Positions 1-9,821 of a stretch of 64,000 bases of DNA are shown piece by piece. The stretch's first letter is position 1, and every line of letters starts with the position of its first letter. Below the pieces are notes generated by a model. That model did not search any database. It was not told where the DNA came from and worked only from the letters and a program-made list of their open reading frames with translations. The position numbers were made by a program, and so were the translations under genes. This stretch comes from Ancylostoma caninum (taxonomy: Eukaryota > Nematoda > Chromadorea > Rhabditida > Ancylostomatidae), in NCBI GenBank assembly GCA_037903475.1, contig JBAJFG010000047.1:5742001-5806000 (forward strand), given 5' to 3'.

Positions 1-83
1 TTTAGGAAAATTCGGGTAGGTAAACGCGTCTACTGTGGGTAATCCATTGGTGCGCCCGCTCCTGCTCCTCTAAGTTTCAAGCT

Positions 84-180
84 CCCTAATACTGGCCCAG
101 TTCTATATTTTAAAGGCAGTGTATCACCTCGTTTTCGTGACACACTGCCTTCAAAATATAGAACTGGGCCCGTATTAGGG
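84..180. repeat. Long hairpin, 39-bp arms (37 matched), 19-bp loop
   Basis: Left arm 84-122 begins CCCTAATACTGGCCCAGTTC. Right arm 142-180 is its reverse complement with two mismatches. The inner ends of the arms are the AAGGCAGTGT tip of the neighbouring MITE family; the outer parts are absent from the other copy. Confidence 0.9.
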
Positions 181-575
181 AACCTTCATGTCACCAGATT
201 CTGAATCTCCTCGACACGCTGAATCAAACGGTATTCCTAAATGTTACAAAAAGGCTATTGCACCCTATTTTTGAACGTTTTTCGGAACGAGGTTTGTAAC
301 AGTTTGTCGAGACGAGTGGACGCGTGAAGCCGTTGATCTCATCGATCGGACACGTCTAGACGTGTTGGAAAACGCTGTAGACGTGGCGCGCGGCCAGCAC
401 ATTCACGGACCGCTCCGCCCAGGTGGTTCGTGAGCTGCACTTTCGGACCCTTCGAAAACGGGGTTTTTGTCTTTTTTATGAGCTTTGACGAACATCTTTG
501 GAGTTAACGTGAGGGGGAGGTCTAGAGTCTGTTGGTATTTTCAGCACACGAAACGAGATGACACACCTCCTTCAA
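110..575 (-). repeat. MITE family with AGGCAGTGTGTCA ends, copy 1 (reverse orientation)
   Basis: The interior matches the reverse complement of 60947-61363 over most of its length. Shared pieces include GACGAGTGGACGCGTGAAGC, the ATCTCATCGATCGGACACGT block and CGGACCGCTCCGCCCAGGTG. The right tip (about 550-575) is a decayed terminal repeat. The left tip contains an extra hairpin. Confidence 0.8.
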
Positions 576-996
576 GCAAAATGTTCTGTAGTTATCTTGT
601 GGCGGGTTCCGGCATGGGTTCAACAAATTTGAGTCACTACGGTCAATGAAAAGGGCGCCCTTCTTTTGAAAATTCCTGTAATGCACCTAATTGGAAATTA
701 TTATGCAACCAATTGGAAATTATTAAGCGAAACTTTGACGTAATACATTTTTGCCCTTATGTAAGCAGTTTACTAAAGATTGGATCGAGGAGCATCTGTC
801 AGCTGTGTACCAGCTGACTAAAACGCGATTTTTGCAGCTGGTGCATGTCATGCGAAGAATTATAGTTTGCACCAGATAAACCTGCTCTCAAAGTTAATCA
901 TAGTTCTCGAATGAGATATGTGTGAGCATTGGCGTGAGGCTACTGAAACAATTGAAGCGATTCTTCAACGCTTTTGTTAAATCATTTTTTTTATAG

Positions 997-1103
997 GCCG
1001 AGTGGCTATTCATTATGTGGAAACGACGAATCCAAAGGATAACTTCACTTTCAAATGTCATCGATCCGCAGAAGTTGTGAATGGATATCAGGAAATTTTT
1101 GGG
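997..1103 (+). CDS. rae-1: rae-1 exon (third from last), WD40 blade
   Basis: Acceptor TTTTTTTATAG precedes GC-CGA-GTG; the missing first base of the Gly codon comes from an exon outside the window. It encodes [19 protein letters not shown] followed by [16 protein letters not shown]. Human RAE1 has the equivalent GRVAIHY and [11 protein letters not shown] segments. The exon ends at GGG, followed by donor GTGAGG, phase 0. Confidence 0.92.
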
Positions 1104-4100
1104 GTGAGGTTTCGTTTAGTGAATGTTTCTAAGTCCAAATTTCCCCTTTCAATTTAAATTTATCTATTTATTGACACGTTTCGTAATCGCTTCTAACTGT
1201 AATCGTTTGTTTTGTGTTAGAAAGTTTTTGACTTTGGTTGTGTTGAACCATGGGAAATCTGACCATTTCCAATGGGGAGGTCATATTTTTAGGTAGCACT
1301 TTCGTTACGGAATTTTTAACTGATGCAATCGAAGATTTTTCATAGGTTTTACTTTTAGCGGCAAGAACCACGCTCTCTTTGAATTCTCTCACTCATATTC
1401 TTCGTTTTCATGATTCGCAAGTATTCTACGTGTTTTATTATTCTACGTCTATGTTTCCCCTTCCCGTTTTTCCCGTTTTCACTGCGGTTTTGGATGTTTC
1501 CTCTCCACATATCTGCAGCTGCTTTTATTCATACGATGCCTTTTGCAAGATATCGCAGACGTTTTTTCATCGTCATCGCGACGTTACACCATGCACCCGC
1601 GCGACAATATCATTAACAAGGTTTTCTGACTCGCAAAAGATAGATTGTGGGTGTAGCAGGGTGATTTATGCTGCTTTCATCACATGATTTATACGAAATG
1701 TTGTTGTTCCTAATAGGATTGGCGTGTCTGCTACATCCGGAAAGATGAGCTGTTTTGTCAAGAAATTTCGAGGGATCTGTTACTAAATCCGTCAGAACTT
1801 TAAGATCGGTCAATCGATAATCGATCTGTACTGTATTGTAGTGCATTCCATTGATTTCGTCCACTTGTGCCACTTTGTCCTCCTTTTGTCTCTACTATTA
1901 TTGATAACTGGAAATTTTGAAGGTACGCGAGGAAATCTTGTGGAACGAGAGATTTTAGAGGTATGTGACGAAATGTCATAGCAAACGCGGAAAAAAGGAT
2001 TTTCCTTCTTTTTGCCCTGTAGTCTTGGGCGTTCCCACGTTTCCACAGGTTGTGGCTTTTAGCTTCGAGAAATTCTGCAATAAGCGCATGATCCAATGCT
2101 ATATCAAAAAGATCCGGCGTATTAGTTTTTTGGGTATTTATCTTTTGTGGTTTGGTGACATGTGATTTTGTAATAGAAACGTTCACAAACTTCTGATCAG
2201 GAGGGTAAACAGCGATGTAACGAGACGGATCTCCCTATTTGTTCGGGAACTTTCCCCAGCGTTGGAGTTCGGCAGCCTCATATTTTCTACAGCTAGGGAG
2301 TGAAGAGATAGGGCTACTCTCGAAGTGGAGCATAGCACCGTGCGTTATTACCGTTTGAGCGATGCCCAAATCGATACCTATTGAAACCGCTGCCATCGGC
2401 CATCGAAGATTGGAAATGTACGCGGCACTTGAATTATAGCGGCACCCACAGGTGACTTTGCTCAGTGTGTGCTGATTCTTCCCGTCATTCTTCCGTTCAC
2501 CTGTATCCTTAGATTAGCGATAGGACTTTAGCGTTGAGGCAGTAGGTGAAATCAGGGCACGGATGCATTTGGAAGGATAGGTAATCTCATACCCATGGAT
2601 AGCAGCAGGGTATAGACAGCGTCACATTTGGGTAAACATTTTGATGATAGGTAGGTAAAGGATAAATCTGGCTACATTAACACGTTTGCTATGAGCAATC
2701 TCAATGATGCATCTGGACTTAGGGGTTTGAGTAACCATAGCCTGTGGGTAACCTCTCTTGGATATTGGTTGTGAAATTCATTAAATTTTATCAGAAGAAC
2801 TAGTGGAAATAAAGAGCACTATGAATGAATGTGAAGCTTAAAATCCACCCAAAAGCGTTCATGAGTACTGTAACTGGAAGAGAAGGTTTTCTCACATGAA
2901 ACAATTTATGCACATCATCTGCCTGCACTTGCATTTTCTTTCTATCGTGCACGGGATTCCTCCTCCTTTTTGGCGGATGGTTACCATATTGACTCCACCA
3001 GTGCTTGGTTTGGGGAAATTGCTGGAATTTCATAAATTTCTGCGCTGCTTTTATCTGCATGCACTTAGCCGACATGATAAAAACGATATCGAAGAACCAT
3101 TGGGTGATGCACGTCGACAGGAAATTGGAAGCCCCGAGAAACTCGTGTTTTTTTTGCGTCGGTCAGTGAACATCTGTGGTCGTCTAGACCCGTCTCGTTT
3201 GCTCACTCGTCTCTTTTACTTTGCGCGGGCGCGTCCTTTCGTCAATCTATTCATGCGACTCAATGCGCTCATCAGAAGTAGCGTCAGAACGCGCACACAC
3301 GCTCTACTCAAGCGAGGAGCATGAGACGGGCCTATTTTCGGCGAATGTCCTGGATTCCGCTATGGGGGAGGCTGGCGGTGGAGCAGGTGAAAGAAGTTGT
3401 TTGACCCTATTGGGCTCAGCAAGAGTCTGTAGTGTTTCCTGATTTCAAGTGCCCTTGTGATGCAGCAAGTTATCAATTGGGTTTTTAATAGCCCATAAGG
3501 GACAATTTTATTATCACATAAAGTGATTTTCGCAACACAAAGGTTATGACTTGATCGGTACCTTTAATGTGCTGGCGATTTCCCCCTCGACTCGCTATCA
3601 TGTCGTGACACACATGCTAAGAACTTGCCGCGCACTCTTTGCATGTGCTCATCACATGCCTAAGGCTGCATGTTGGTGAATAACAGAACAACTCCTTGAC
3701 TATGCACAAGTGCTTTGTACTTTCTGCAGTGAAAACGCTAAGATTTTCGGTCTTCCTTCACGAAGAAAGATTTTGCTTAGATTTCCTTACTAGATCCATC
3801 AGCTGATTGCTGTGGAGCATAACTGTAAGCACAGAACAGGTGGAAAGGTGGTTCCAAACACTGGGAATATCTGATACTACCTAGATTAGCTAGCAACTGG
3901 GTAGTTTGGGTGCGATTTTTTTTTGGGATTTCAATTACGCTAATCCAAACCCTTTGGCTGACGTTGAAGTACGACAAGCGTTTGGCTGAACAGATCCCAT
4001 GTGAGTCACTGCCAAAAGGTACCCGATCCGATTAACGTCAGCCCTGTTATGGTAAGTTGCTGCCAGATAACAAGGTGGCACTAATTAGGTCGGGTACATC

Positions 4101-7100
4101 TTGACCGTTTCCCATCCCCTCTTTGCCAAAACGTACCCGACCCGATTAACGTCAGATGAGCTCAGCAATTGTGTGAGAGTTTACAGTCAGCTGCACAGTG
4201 CCTGTAGCAAGACCGGCGCAGTCCATCCTTGCGCTGCTAGACGGGCTAGATTCGTATAGATTTAGATTTGAATTTTTTTTTTCAAGGAAATACGTGGGTT
4301 TGAAACTTCATAACATAGTAAACGAATACTGGTTTTGATAAATGGTGCTGTTCCTCAATGAGAAGAAGGAATTTGAATTTTTTAAGACATTTCCTAAACT
4401 CAGATGGTTTTTCCTGGGCTTGGCTTCTGCTTCTCCCCAATATTCACATATTTGACCAACCGAACTTGATTTTGAGCTCGCCAAAAGTAAAAAGTTGCAG
4501 ACGCCGTCATCCGCCGCGCAGCCCTGTTATGGTAAGTTGCAGGTAACAAGCCTCTGTATGGATGGCACTGAGTAGTTTGGGTACCTCTTGACCATTTCCA
4601 TCCCATGTAGATTTATTTTCCGTGAAATTCCGCGATTTACTGCGTAAAGTAAAATGGTTTGAAGGTATTCTATCGTCACACGCTTGACCATAGCATCGAA
4701 ACAGATGTAATCTCGTGCTGATGAATACGCTTAACTACATATAGCTTAGGCGTTTCCCCCACCGTTCCAAACGGGCTGGGCGAATGGACACTTGGAGCGT
4801 CCCTGAAGTGCCCGACCAAACATCTTTCAAACACCTCTACCGATGTTGCCTAAACGGGAAGAATGCACATTTATCAGGAGTTGAATGATTACTGGATTGA
4901 TGATACTGTCAAATCTAGTGGATTAATCAATCAGCTGCTGGTGGATGTACATCCTTTTGTTCTAGGTTACTCTTTGATAAGTGCTTGCGGGGCGCTCGGG
5001 TGGGGCGAGTTCAGAAACATCCTTCCGTTCTGTCCGCTCTGAACCCTGTAAAAGCCTCTTGCACTTGTCGCGCCCGAGTTGTCTAGACGGATAGGGTTGG
5101 AGGATTTTTTTAAACCCCGCAGGCATACTTCACACGAGGATAATGCCCCTTTCGCTTGTTGTCGTCATCGACTTCGATACGTATCGATTGTTGACGATAT
5201 CATCTGGTGAGGGTGCTGTAATCCACATCCAGAGTAGCCTTGCATGCTGTTTACACCTGGTCAACTAAACTAATCCACAAAGTTTCACCGCATTGTCCTG
5301 GACGGTCGGGGTTTTGCACTGTTGCACCTGGAAAGGACGGTATGGACAAGCTCCATGAATGGCCAAATCATTCAAATGATCAATCGCAGATCTCGGCCGC
5401 GCCATCCTTTATGGGTGCAACACCACTCCCTATGGTCAGAAATGAGAAAAAGGTGGCCCTGACATAGCCAGTAACTTATTTAGTAACTGTAGATTTATTT
5501 TATTTTCTGCAACCGTAGAGTTGCGAAAGTTTAATGAAGGTGAGAATTGTTACCGGCTAAAACCTGTGGATAGTTAAGTTGTGCTCCCTTCTCCTTGAAA
5601 TGCCGTTATTAGTTGGAAATAGGGTTCCATGCGGAAAAGGTGCTAGAGAAACACCTTTTTAAGGTCTGCCGTACCTAATTAGTTGGATAGCATCTGGTTA
5701 AAACACCTATCTACGGGAATTTCTAGAAGAATAAGAGAAAGTGGAATATTTATCTGAGATCAGTTCTGAGAAATCAAGTAGAGGGAGGGGGGAGTCGTCA
5801 TGTCTAGAAATCTCGATTAATGCAAGAATAAACGATGGAAAAAATGGAATTGATCCAATAGGCTCCTCCAGAAATTGGTTAAGATTTCAACTTCTCCCGA
5901 AATGGAAAGGCGGAGTCTGAAGGTTATCAGAATGCCTGAATTCGCAGAAATCAGAAGAATTTGAAGGAGAATAATCTCCCACGTAAATTTGCATGAATTT
6001 CGCAGGTAATTTGCATAAAGATCGCGTAAGTTTGCAGAAATGTTGCATGTTGCTTATAGAAAATCTTATACATCGCGAATCATTACGAATGGCATGCGAA
6101 ACATTTTATAGGGGCGACCTTCCTGAAAGTCACAGGCATCCTTTCTGAAGGTAATAGACGACATCTCTGTATGTTACACACAACCTCCCGTAAGTCACAA
6201 CTTATTTGTGGCTTGCGTGGATTTGAAAAGTAACTTTCCAGGACTTTCATTGATCTTATAAGTTACGATCAAAAAGTATGACTAGATTTTGTAGTTAAAT
6301 CACGCTCCACTATGAGGAAGACCCTGAGCAGTTTAGAAATTCAGATCATTTTCTATCTAAACGCAAGATTCCCCAGTATGTTAGGGGTTTTCGAGCTTTT
6401 TTTATCCAGTAAGGCTTGACTTTGGTGCGTCATACATTTGTGCCTACATTTGAGCCGGATACTAAGAAATGACGTGTTTGACGTTTTGGTTTCCTTGGGA
6501 GGCGAATCAAAATTGCCCATTCGGGGCGAAGCAGTAGTGCGTCGCCTTTCCATAACAGCTTTTCACGTAGCTCCTTCGAATGGGTTATTTGCGACCATTA
6601 ACGTCGTTCTCGTGCTGGATTCGCGCTCCTGACGCCATTGTTTAAACCGTGCCAACAAGCACACACTAATAATGGAGAGCTCGCCCACATAGGTAGATAC
6701 ATTTCCAGCTGCTTTTTGTAATCATCAGACGACCAAGATGGGTCCCAGCTAGAAATGTGATATGTGAGGTTTTTCGGTTACTGAAGACGAGTAAGCATAG
6801 CATTTCAGGTGAACGATATCGTGTTTCATCCGCAGCACAACACTCTGGTGACGATCGGCTCCGACGGCCGGTACTCGATGTGGGACAAGGACGCACGCAC
6901 TAAGCTGAAGACGTCGGACGCAGCGCCGTTGCCGCTGACGTGCGCCGCAATCCACGCATCCGGCCAGGTGATGGCCTATGCGATAGGATACGATTGGAGC
7001 AGGGTTAGTGTTGTCTTGAAAGTAGAACTAAGGAGAGGGCGGAGGGTGGGGGAGGGGTGGAGAGATCATGTGAGCCTATCGCGTCTTGCCCTGGAGTATA

Positions 7101-9681
7101 TACAGCATTGAAGCGACTGGTTTCGAAAAATAACGAATAAATTTGTTGAAAGGCATAATCTTTTATTTATTAATGTGTTATTTATTTATTTGTTAATTTC
7201 TTTTGTCATGATTTTCTCAAAAATAAACGAATCTGCAGAAAAGGTTTTCACTTCCAATAGCAGCGCTTGCTATCTCGTCCAGACATCACTGGAACGCTAA
7301 CAGTAAACCTAATGATAGCCATAGCTGAACACTTTGAGATTTGTGTGACGCTGTACCAAGAAAGAGGGCGTGTTCGAGTTCTGCAACCGGCTTACGGGAC
7401 AGACTGACCGACCACACACTTCGGCCACGCCTCCTTTTCTGAGAGAAGGCCGCGCACCAGTTTTGAATTTTCGTCACTATAACTTTGGTAGTGGTTTCCT
7501 TACTCTGATAACTGCGCAGGACGAACGCAGACCAAACGGCGTAATGGTTCGAGTAGAAACGCTAGCAGCAACGATTGCCAGTTGCTGCCATCCTCCCCTT
7601 GATTGCCGCCGTTCCTCAGCAATTGCTGCTAAAGGGCCGACAGCTTGGCAGCAATCAAGGGGAGAATGACAGCAATTGGCAACCTTTGCTGCTAGGGTTT
7701 CTACTCGAACCATTACGCTGTTCGGGCTGCGTTCGTGCTGCATAGTTATCAGAGTACAGTCTCTTGTCATAGTTGAGACTTAGTTGAAATTGAATGGTCT
7801 TTCGAAATGAATGACATGCTCAACATGTGTCGCCAATGCTTTCGCTCATTCTTCTGTGAGAGTTGCATCAGAGCTATGTACCACCAACAGATAATAAAAG
7901 CAGGTTCTTTAGCCCCGGTCTACGCTTAGTTTTCAAGGTTGTACGGGAATTTGCTCTTCCATTTCTTCCTTTCGTGACTATTTCAGCACCGTAGACGTTT
8001 TCACAGGTGTTAATTGTCACCTAGAAACCACATTTTCTCGACTCCATCTATCTTGCGCCCCAAGGCAGGGCCTGGGCTGGCATTTCAAAGGTTGGAGCAA
8101 TTACTGCCGTTTGGTATGGCTCACGTTTAACGACAGGTGACTAAGATTGCGCGTCGCCAGTTCTGCTACTGCACACAATCGGTGGAATGACCGGTTAAGG
8201 AGGTAGGGACGAGATATGGAGCGTTGTTCCAGGAATGGGTGGCTGGCATGGCGAAGCTCTGTGATTGGTCGATTCGTCCGACCACTCACAGATCTTGGTC
8301 CTTTTTTTACGGTTGGGATTTCGTATGCTCAGCTGTGGAAATGCTGCGAAAGTTCGCACATGAACCATACGTGCTGGGATAGGGAACAGAGGAGGAGCCT
8401 CCCTTCTATGGTGAACAACTTTTTTGCAAAAAAAAAATCAATGATGTGAAAGTTTCTCATCTATTTTTTCCCGAAACTTAATGTTTTTATATGAGTCCTC
8501 TTTTATGTTAGGGGTCCTTCATAATCGATCTTAAATAGCTATTTCAACGAAAAAGAATACTGGCTTAGTTTCCTCTTTATGCTATGTCCCTTATACGGAA
8601 GCGAGGCTAAAAGATTGTTCTTTCTTAACTTACAGATAATAGCAACTTGACGAAGAAGTGATAGAATCTCCTTAGGGAATTTCAGAAAGACGGCTATCCA
8701 TTTGCACCGAATTGTTCGTGTTTTTCCAACGCATTGAATATGCACGCGCAGCCCCAACTTTGAGTTGTCTAAGGTTAGCCGCCTCGCTACTTAGTCGGGC
8801 CGCTGACACGCTTATCGCCAGTTCCATCTTTTCGGGAATTCCATTTTCGGAGCGCGCGATGTTTTGCTGGCATGTCAAGTTGTGCGAGTATTGTTTATGT
8901 ATGTTTTTGTGCATGTTGTGGCGATGAGCGCTATTGGCGGGTATCGGTTGTACTGGGGCCGCATGCATCATTGAGATTACCCAGGATAAACGTGTTAGCA
9001 CGACACAAATTTACCCGTCGTTAACATGGGCGTCATGACGTTTCCCTTGAGTAATCTCGGTGATTCTTCCAGGCCCTTTGCCCAGATGATTACCCGTGGG
9101 TAGTAGCTGGTTATAAACACCGTCACGTATCAGGTACACATGTTGATGGGTGCTAAGTATGACGTATATTTCAGTACGTTAACACTTTTACCATGGGTAA
9201 TCTCAATGATGCATCCGAGCTCTGATGATGGCTGGATGAGCGCTTCCTATTACTGAAGAGGCAAGGTCCCCCACTTCGTCAAGAAAGACGATTAGGCTGA
9301 GCATTCTTCACTTCGTTTGGCGCTGTAGTTGAGTGCCTATGGCAAAAAAGAGGAGCGCCAATGATGGGAGTTGTCCAGGATTCTTCCTCAATGTTGATGG
9401 CACTGTCATTATCACGTCCTGGACTACTGCTACTATTGGTGCTCGCCTTTTTTTGCCATCTGTGCTCAACGACGATGCCAAATGGAGTGATGAATGCTCA
9501 GTCTAATAGTTTTTCATGATGGAAACCCATAGTCCAGGATACATCCCCTTTGACGTTGTCACTGTCACTGTCATGGTTATCGCCTTTGTCATTTCAGGGA
9601 CATGAAGGCAACACCCAGCCAGGCTCGAAAATCATGCTACACAACTGCTCAGAAGACATGAAACCGAGAGCAAAGAAGTGA
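997..9681 (+). CDS. rae-1: rae-1 / npp-17, mRNA export factor RAE1 (GLE2), 3' part of gene, three terminal exons
   Basis: RAE1/GLE2 is a WD40 beta-propeller protein that binds nucleoporin Nup98 at the nuclear pore and supports mRNA export and spindle assembly. Three exons join in frame (997-1103, 6809-7003, 9598-9681). They encode about 127 residues ending at TGA. The pieces follow the family's C-terminal blades: [20 protein letters not shown], then [20 protein letters not shown] with [12 protein letters not shown], then [14 protein letters not shown] and a basic tail KPRAKK. The match to animal RAE1 is strong along the whole stretch. All splice sites are GT-AG. The first exon begins one base into a codon, so an upstream exon is required; none is visible in 1-996, and roughly two thirds of the usual ~370 residues must lie to the left. 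An AATAAA signal follows the stop by about 135 bases. The gene converges on the calcium-sensor gene downstream. Confidence 0.93.
2561..2718. repeat. Palindromic MITE, GATGCATCATTGAG family
   Basis: Ends GGATGCATTTGGAAG and CAATCTCAATGATGCATC. The interior has GGTAATCTCATACCC and ATTAACACGTTTGC, as in other copies. The left end is diverged. Confidence 0.65.
4011..4155. repeat. Direct and inverted repeat cluster
   Basis: About 31 bp ending CCGATTAACGTCAG occur twice (4011-4041 and 4124-4155). GGTCGGGTAC (4088-4097) between them is the reverse complement of GTACCCGACC. A further copy of CAGCCCTGTTATGGTAAGTT at 4038 recurs at 4519, followed in both by a similar TTGACC...CATCCC tail. Confidence 0.75.
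4519..4602 (+). repeat. Second copy of the CAGCCCTGTTATGG repeat
   Basis: CAGCCCTGTTATGGTAAGTT followed by a GGGTACCTCTTGACCATTTC tail, the same order as at 4038-4120. Confidence 0.75.
5318..5425. repeat. MITE of the GTGATTGGTCAGTT type (diverged copy)
   Basis: Left GTTGCACCTGGAAAGGACGG pairs with right CCATCCTTTATGGGTGCAAC. The centre AATGGCCAAATCATTC / GATCAATCGCAGATCTC resembles the core of the copy at 27927-28053. Confidence 0.55.
6809..7003 (+). CDS. rae-1: rae-1 exon (second from last), WD40 blade
   Basis: Acceptor GCATTTCAG and donor GTTAGTG bracket 65 codons in phase 0. They encode the final propeller blade: [20 protein letters not shown], then the near-invariant [11 protein letters not shown], then [20 protein letters not shown]. 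This is the most conserved RAE1 segment in the window and fixes the identification. GC content is clearly higher than in the flanking introns. Confidence 0.95.
7258..7500 (+). repeat. Interspersed repeat R3, copy 1
   Basis: Its reverse complement is at 20567-20819. Shared blocks are GCGCTTGCTATCTCGTCCAG, ACATCACTGGAACGCTAAC, CTGTACCAAGAAAGAGGG and GGTAGTGGTTTCCTTA. No clear inverted ends were seen, so the class is unknown. Confidence 0.85.
7503..7754. mobile_element. Fold-back MITE, about 103-bp arms, TA-flanked
   Basis: Left arm CTCTGATAACTGCGCAGGAC to CTCCCCTTGATTGC (7503-7606) is mirrored at 7651-7754, ending GCTGCATAGTTATCAGAG; about 85% of arm bases pair. TA sits on each side (7501-7502 and 7755-7756), the target duplication of Tc1/mariner elements. 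There is no transposase. A tip fragment lies at 13431-13460. Confidence 0.85.
8212..8330. repeat. MITE of the GTGATTGGTCAGTT type
   Basis: GATATGGAGCGTTGTTCCAG followed by GCTCTGTGATTGGTCGATTC. The right half is decayed (CCACTCACAGATCT). Confidence 0.6.
8961..9220. repeat. Palindromic MITE, GATGCATCATTGAG family, two joined units
   Basis: The first unit opens GCATGCATCATTGAGATTAC and holds CCAGGATAAACGTGTTAGC. The second closes with CCATGGGTAATCTCAATGAT before GCATCC. The central part, with GATTACCCGTGGGTAG and ACATGTTGATGGGTGC, has partial counterparts at 2561-2718, 26732-27030 and 45278-45445. Confidence 0.78.
9289..9509. repeat. Fold-back element, about 75-bp arms
   Basis: The left arm has ATTAGGCTGAGCATTCTTCA and GGCAAAAAAGAGGAGCGCCA; the right arm has TTGGTGCTCGCCTTTTTTTG and TGAATGCTCAGTCTAAT in reverse complement. 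It lies in the last rae-1 intron, 88 bases from the final exon. Confidence 0.8.
9598..9681 (+). CDS. rae-1: rae-1 last exon with stop codon
   Basis: Acceptor TGTCATTTCAG leads into [20 protein letters not shown] followed by MKPRAKK and TGA (27 codons plus stop). The preceding exon ends in DWSR, so the join gives the family's DWS-basic-GHE motif. The ELKPRNKK-like tail of vertebrate RAE1 has its counterpart in MKPRAKK. The exon sits 85 bases after a fold-back element (9289-9509). Confidence 0.92.
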   Translation, partial: GHEGNTQPGSKIMLHNCSEDMKPRAKK

Positions 9682-9815
9682 AGAATCCATCCAAAAATCG
9701 CGATTTTCTTGTTGATCTACCGGACATCTGTTCCATGTTATTGTATGCTGTCCCCGCCCATCTCTAATGGTCATTCCCCCTGTGGTTTTGCACCTCGATA
9801 CTCATGTTTGTTATG

Positions 9816-9821
9816 AATAAA
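9816..9821 (+). promoter_or_regulatory. Candidate rae-1 polyadenylation signal AATAAA
   Basis: A canonical AATAAA lies about 135 bases after the rae-1 TGA, a normal nematode 3' UTR length. It is the first AATAAA after the stop. The cleavage site was not determined. Confidence 0.6.

Larger units (their letters stand above)
1..996. other. Left edge, probably rae-1 intron, carrying repeats
   Basis: rae-1 needs an exon left of 997 and none is visible here, so this stretch is inferred to be intron. It carries a probable truncated GATGCATCATTGAG-type copy (about 14-56) and the long hairpin and MITE copy described at 84-575. Confidence 0.6.
1104..6808 (+). other. rae-1 intron, 5.7 kb
   Basis: No conserved exon was seen inside this intron. 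It holds a copy of the GATGCATCATTGAG palindromic MITE (2561-2718), direct and inverted copies around GTACCCGACCCGATTAACG near 4.0-4.6 kb, and a copy of the GTGATTGG-type MITE (5318-5425). Open frames up to 142 codons (for example 2896-3324) have no recognisable domain and I treat them as chance. Confidence 0.8.
7004..9597 (+). other. rae-1 intron, 2.6 kb, packed with inverted-repeat elements
   Basis: The intron carries, in order: a 243-bp repeat also found inverted at 20567-20819; a 252-bp TA-flanked fold-back (7503-7754); a GTGATTGG-type MITE (8212-8330); tandem GATGCATCATTGAG-type copies (8961-9220); and another fold-back (9289-9509). No coding exon was seen between these elements. Confidence 0.8.

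Noticed and set aside
112..122. GGCAGTG in the MITE tip matches the seed of miR-34
   Set aside because: Seven bases only. The hairpin is explained by transposon tips, and no mature-length match follows.
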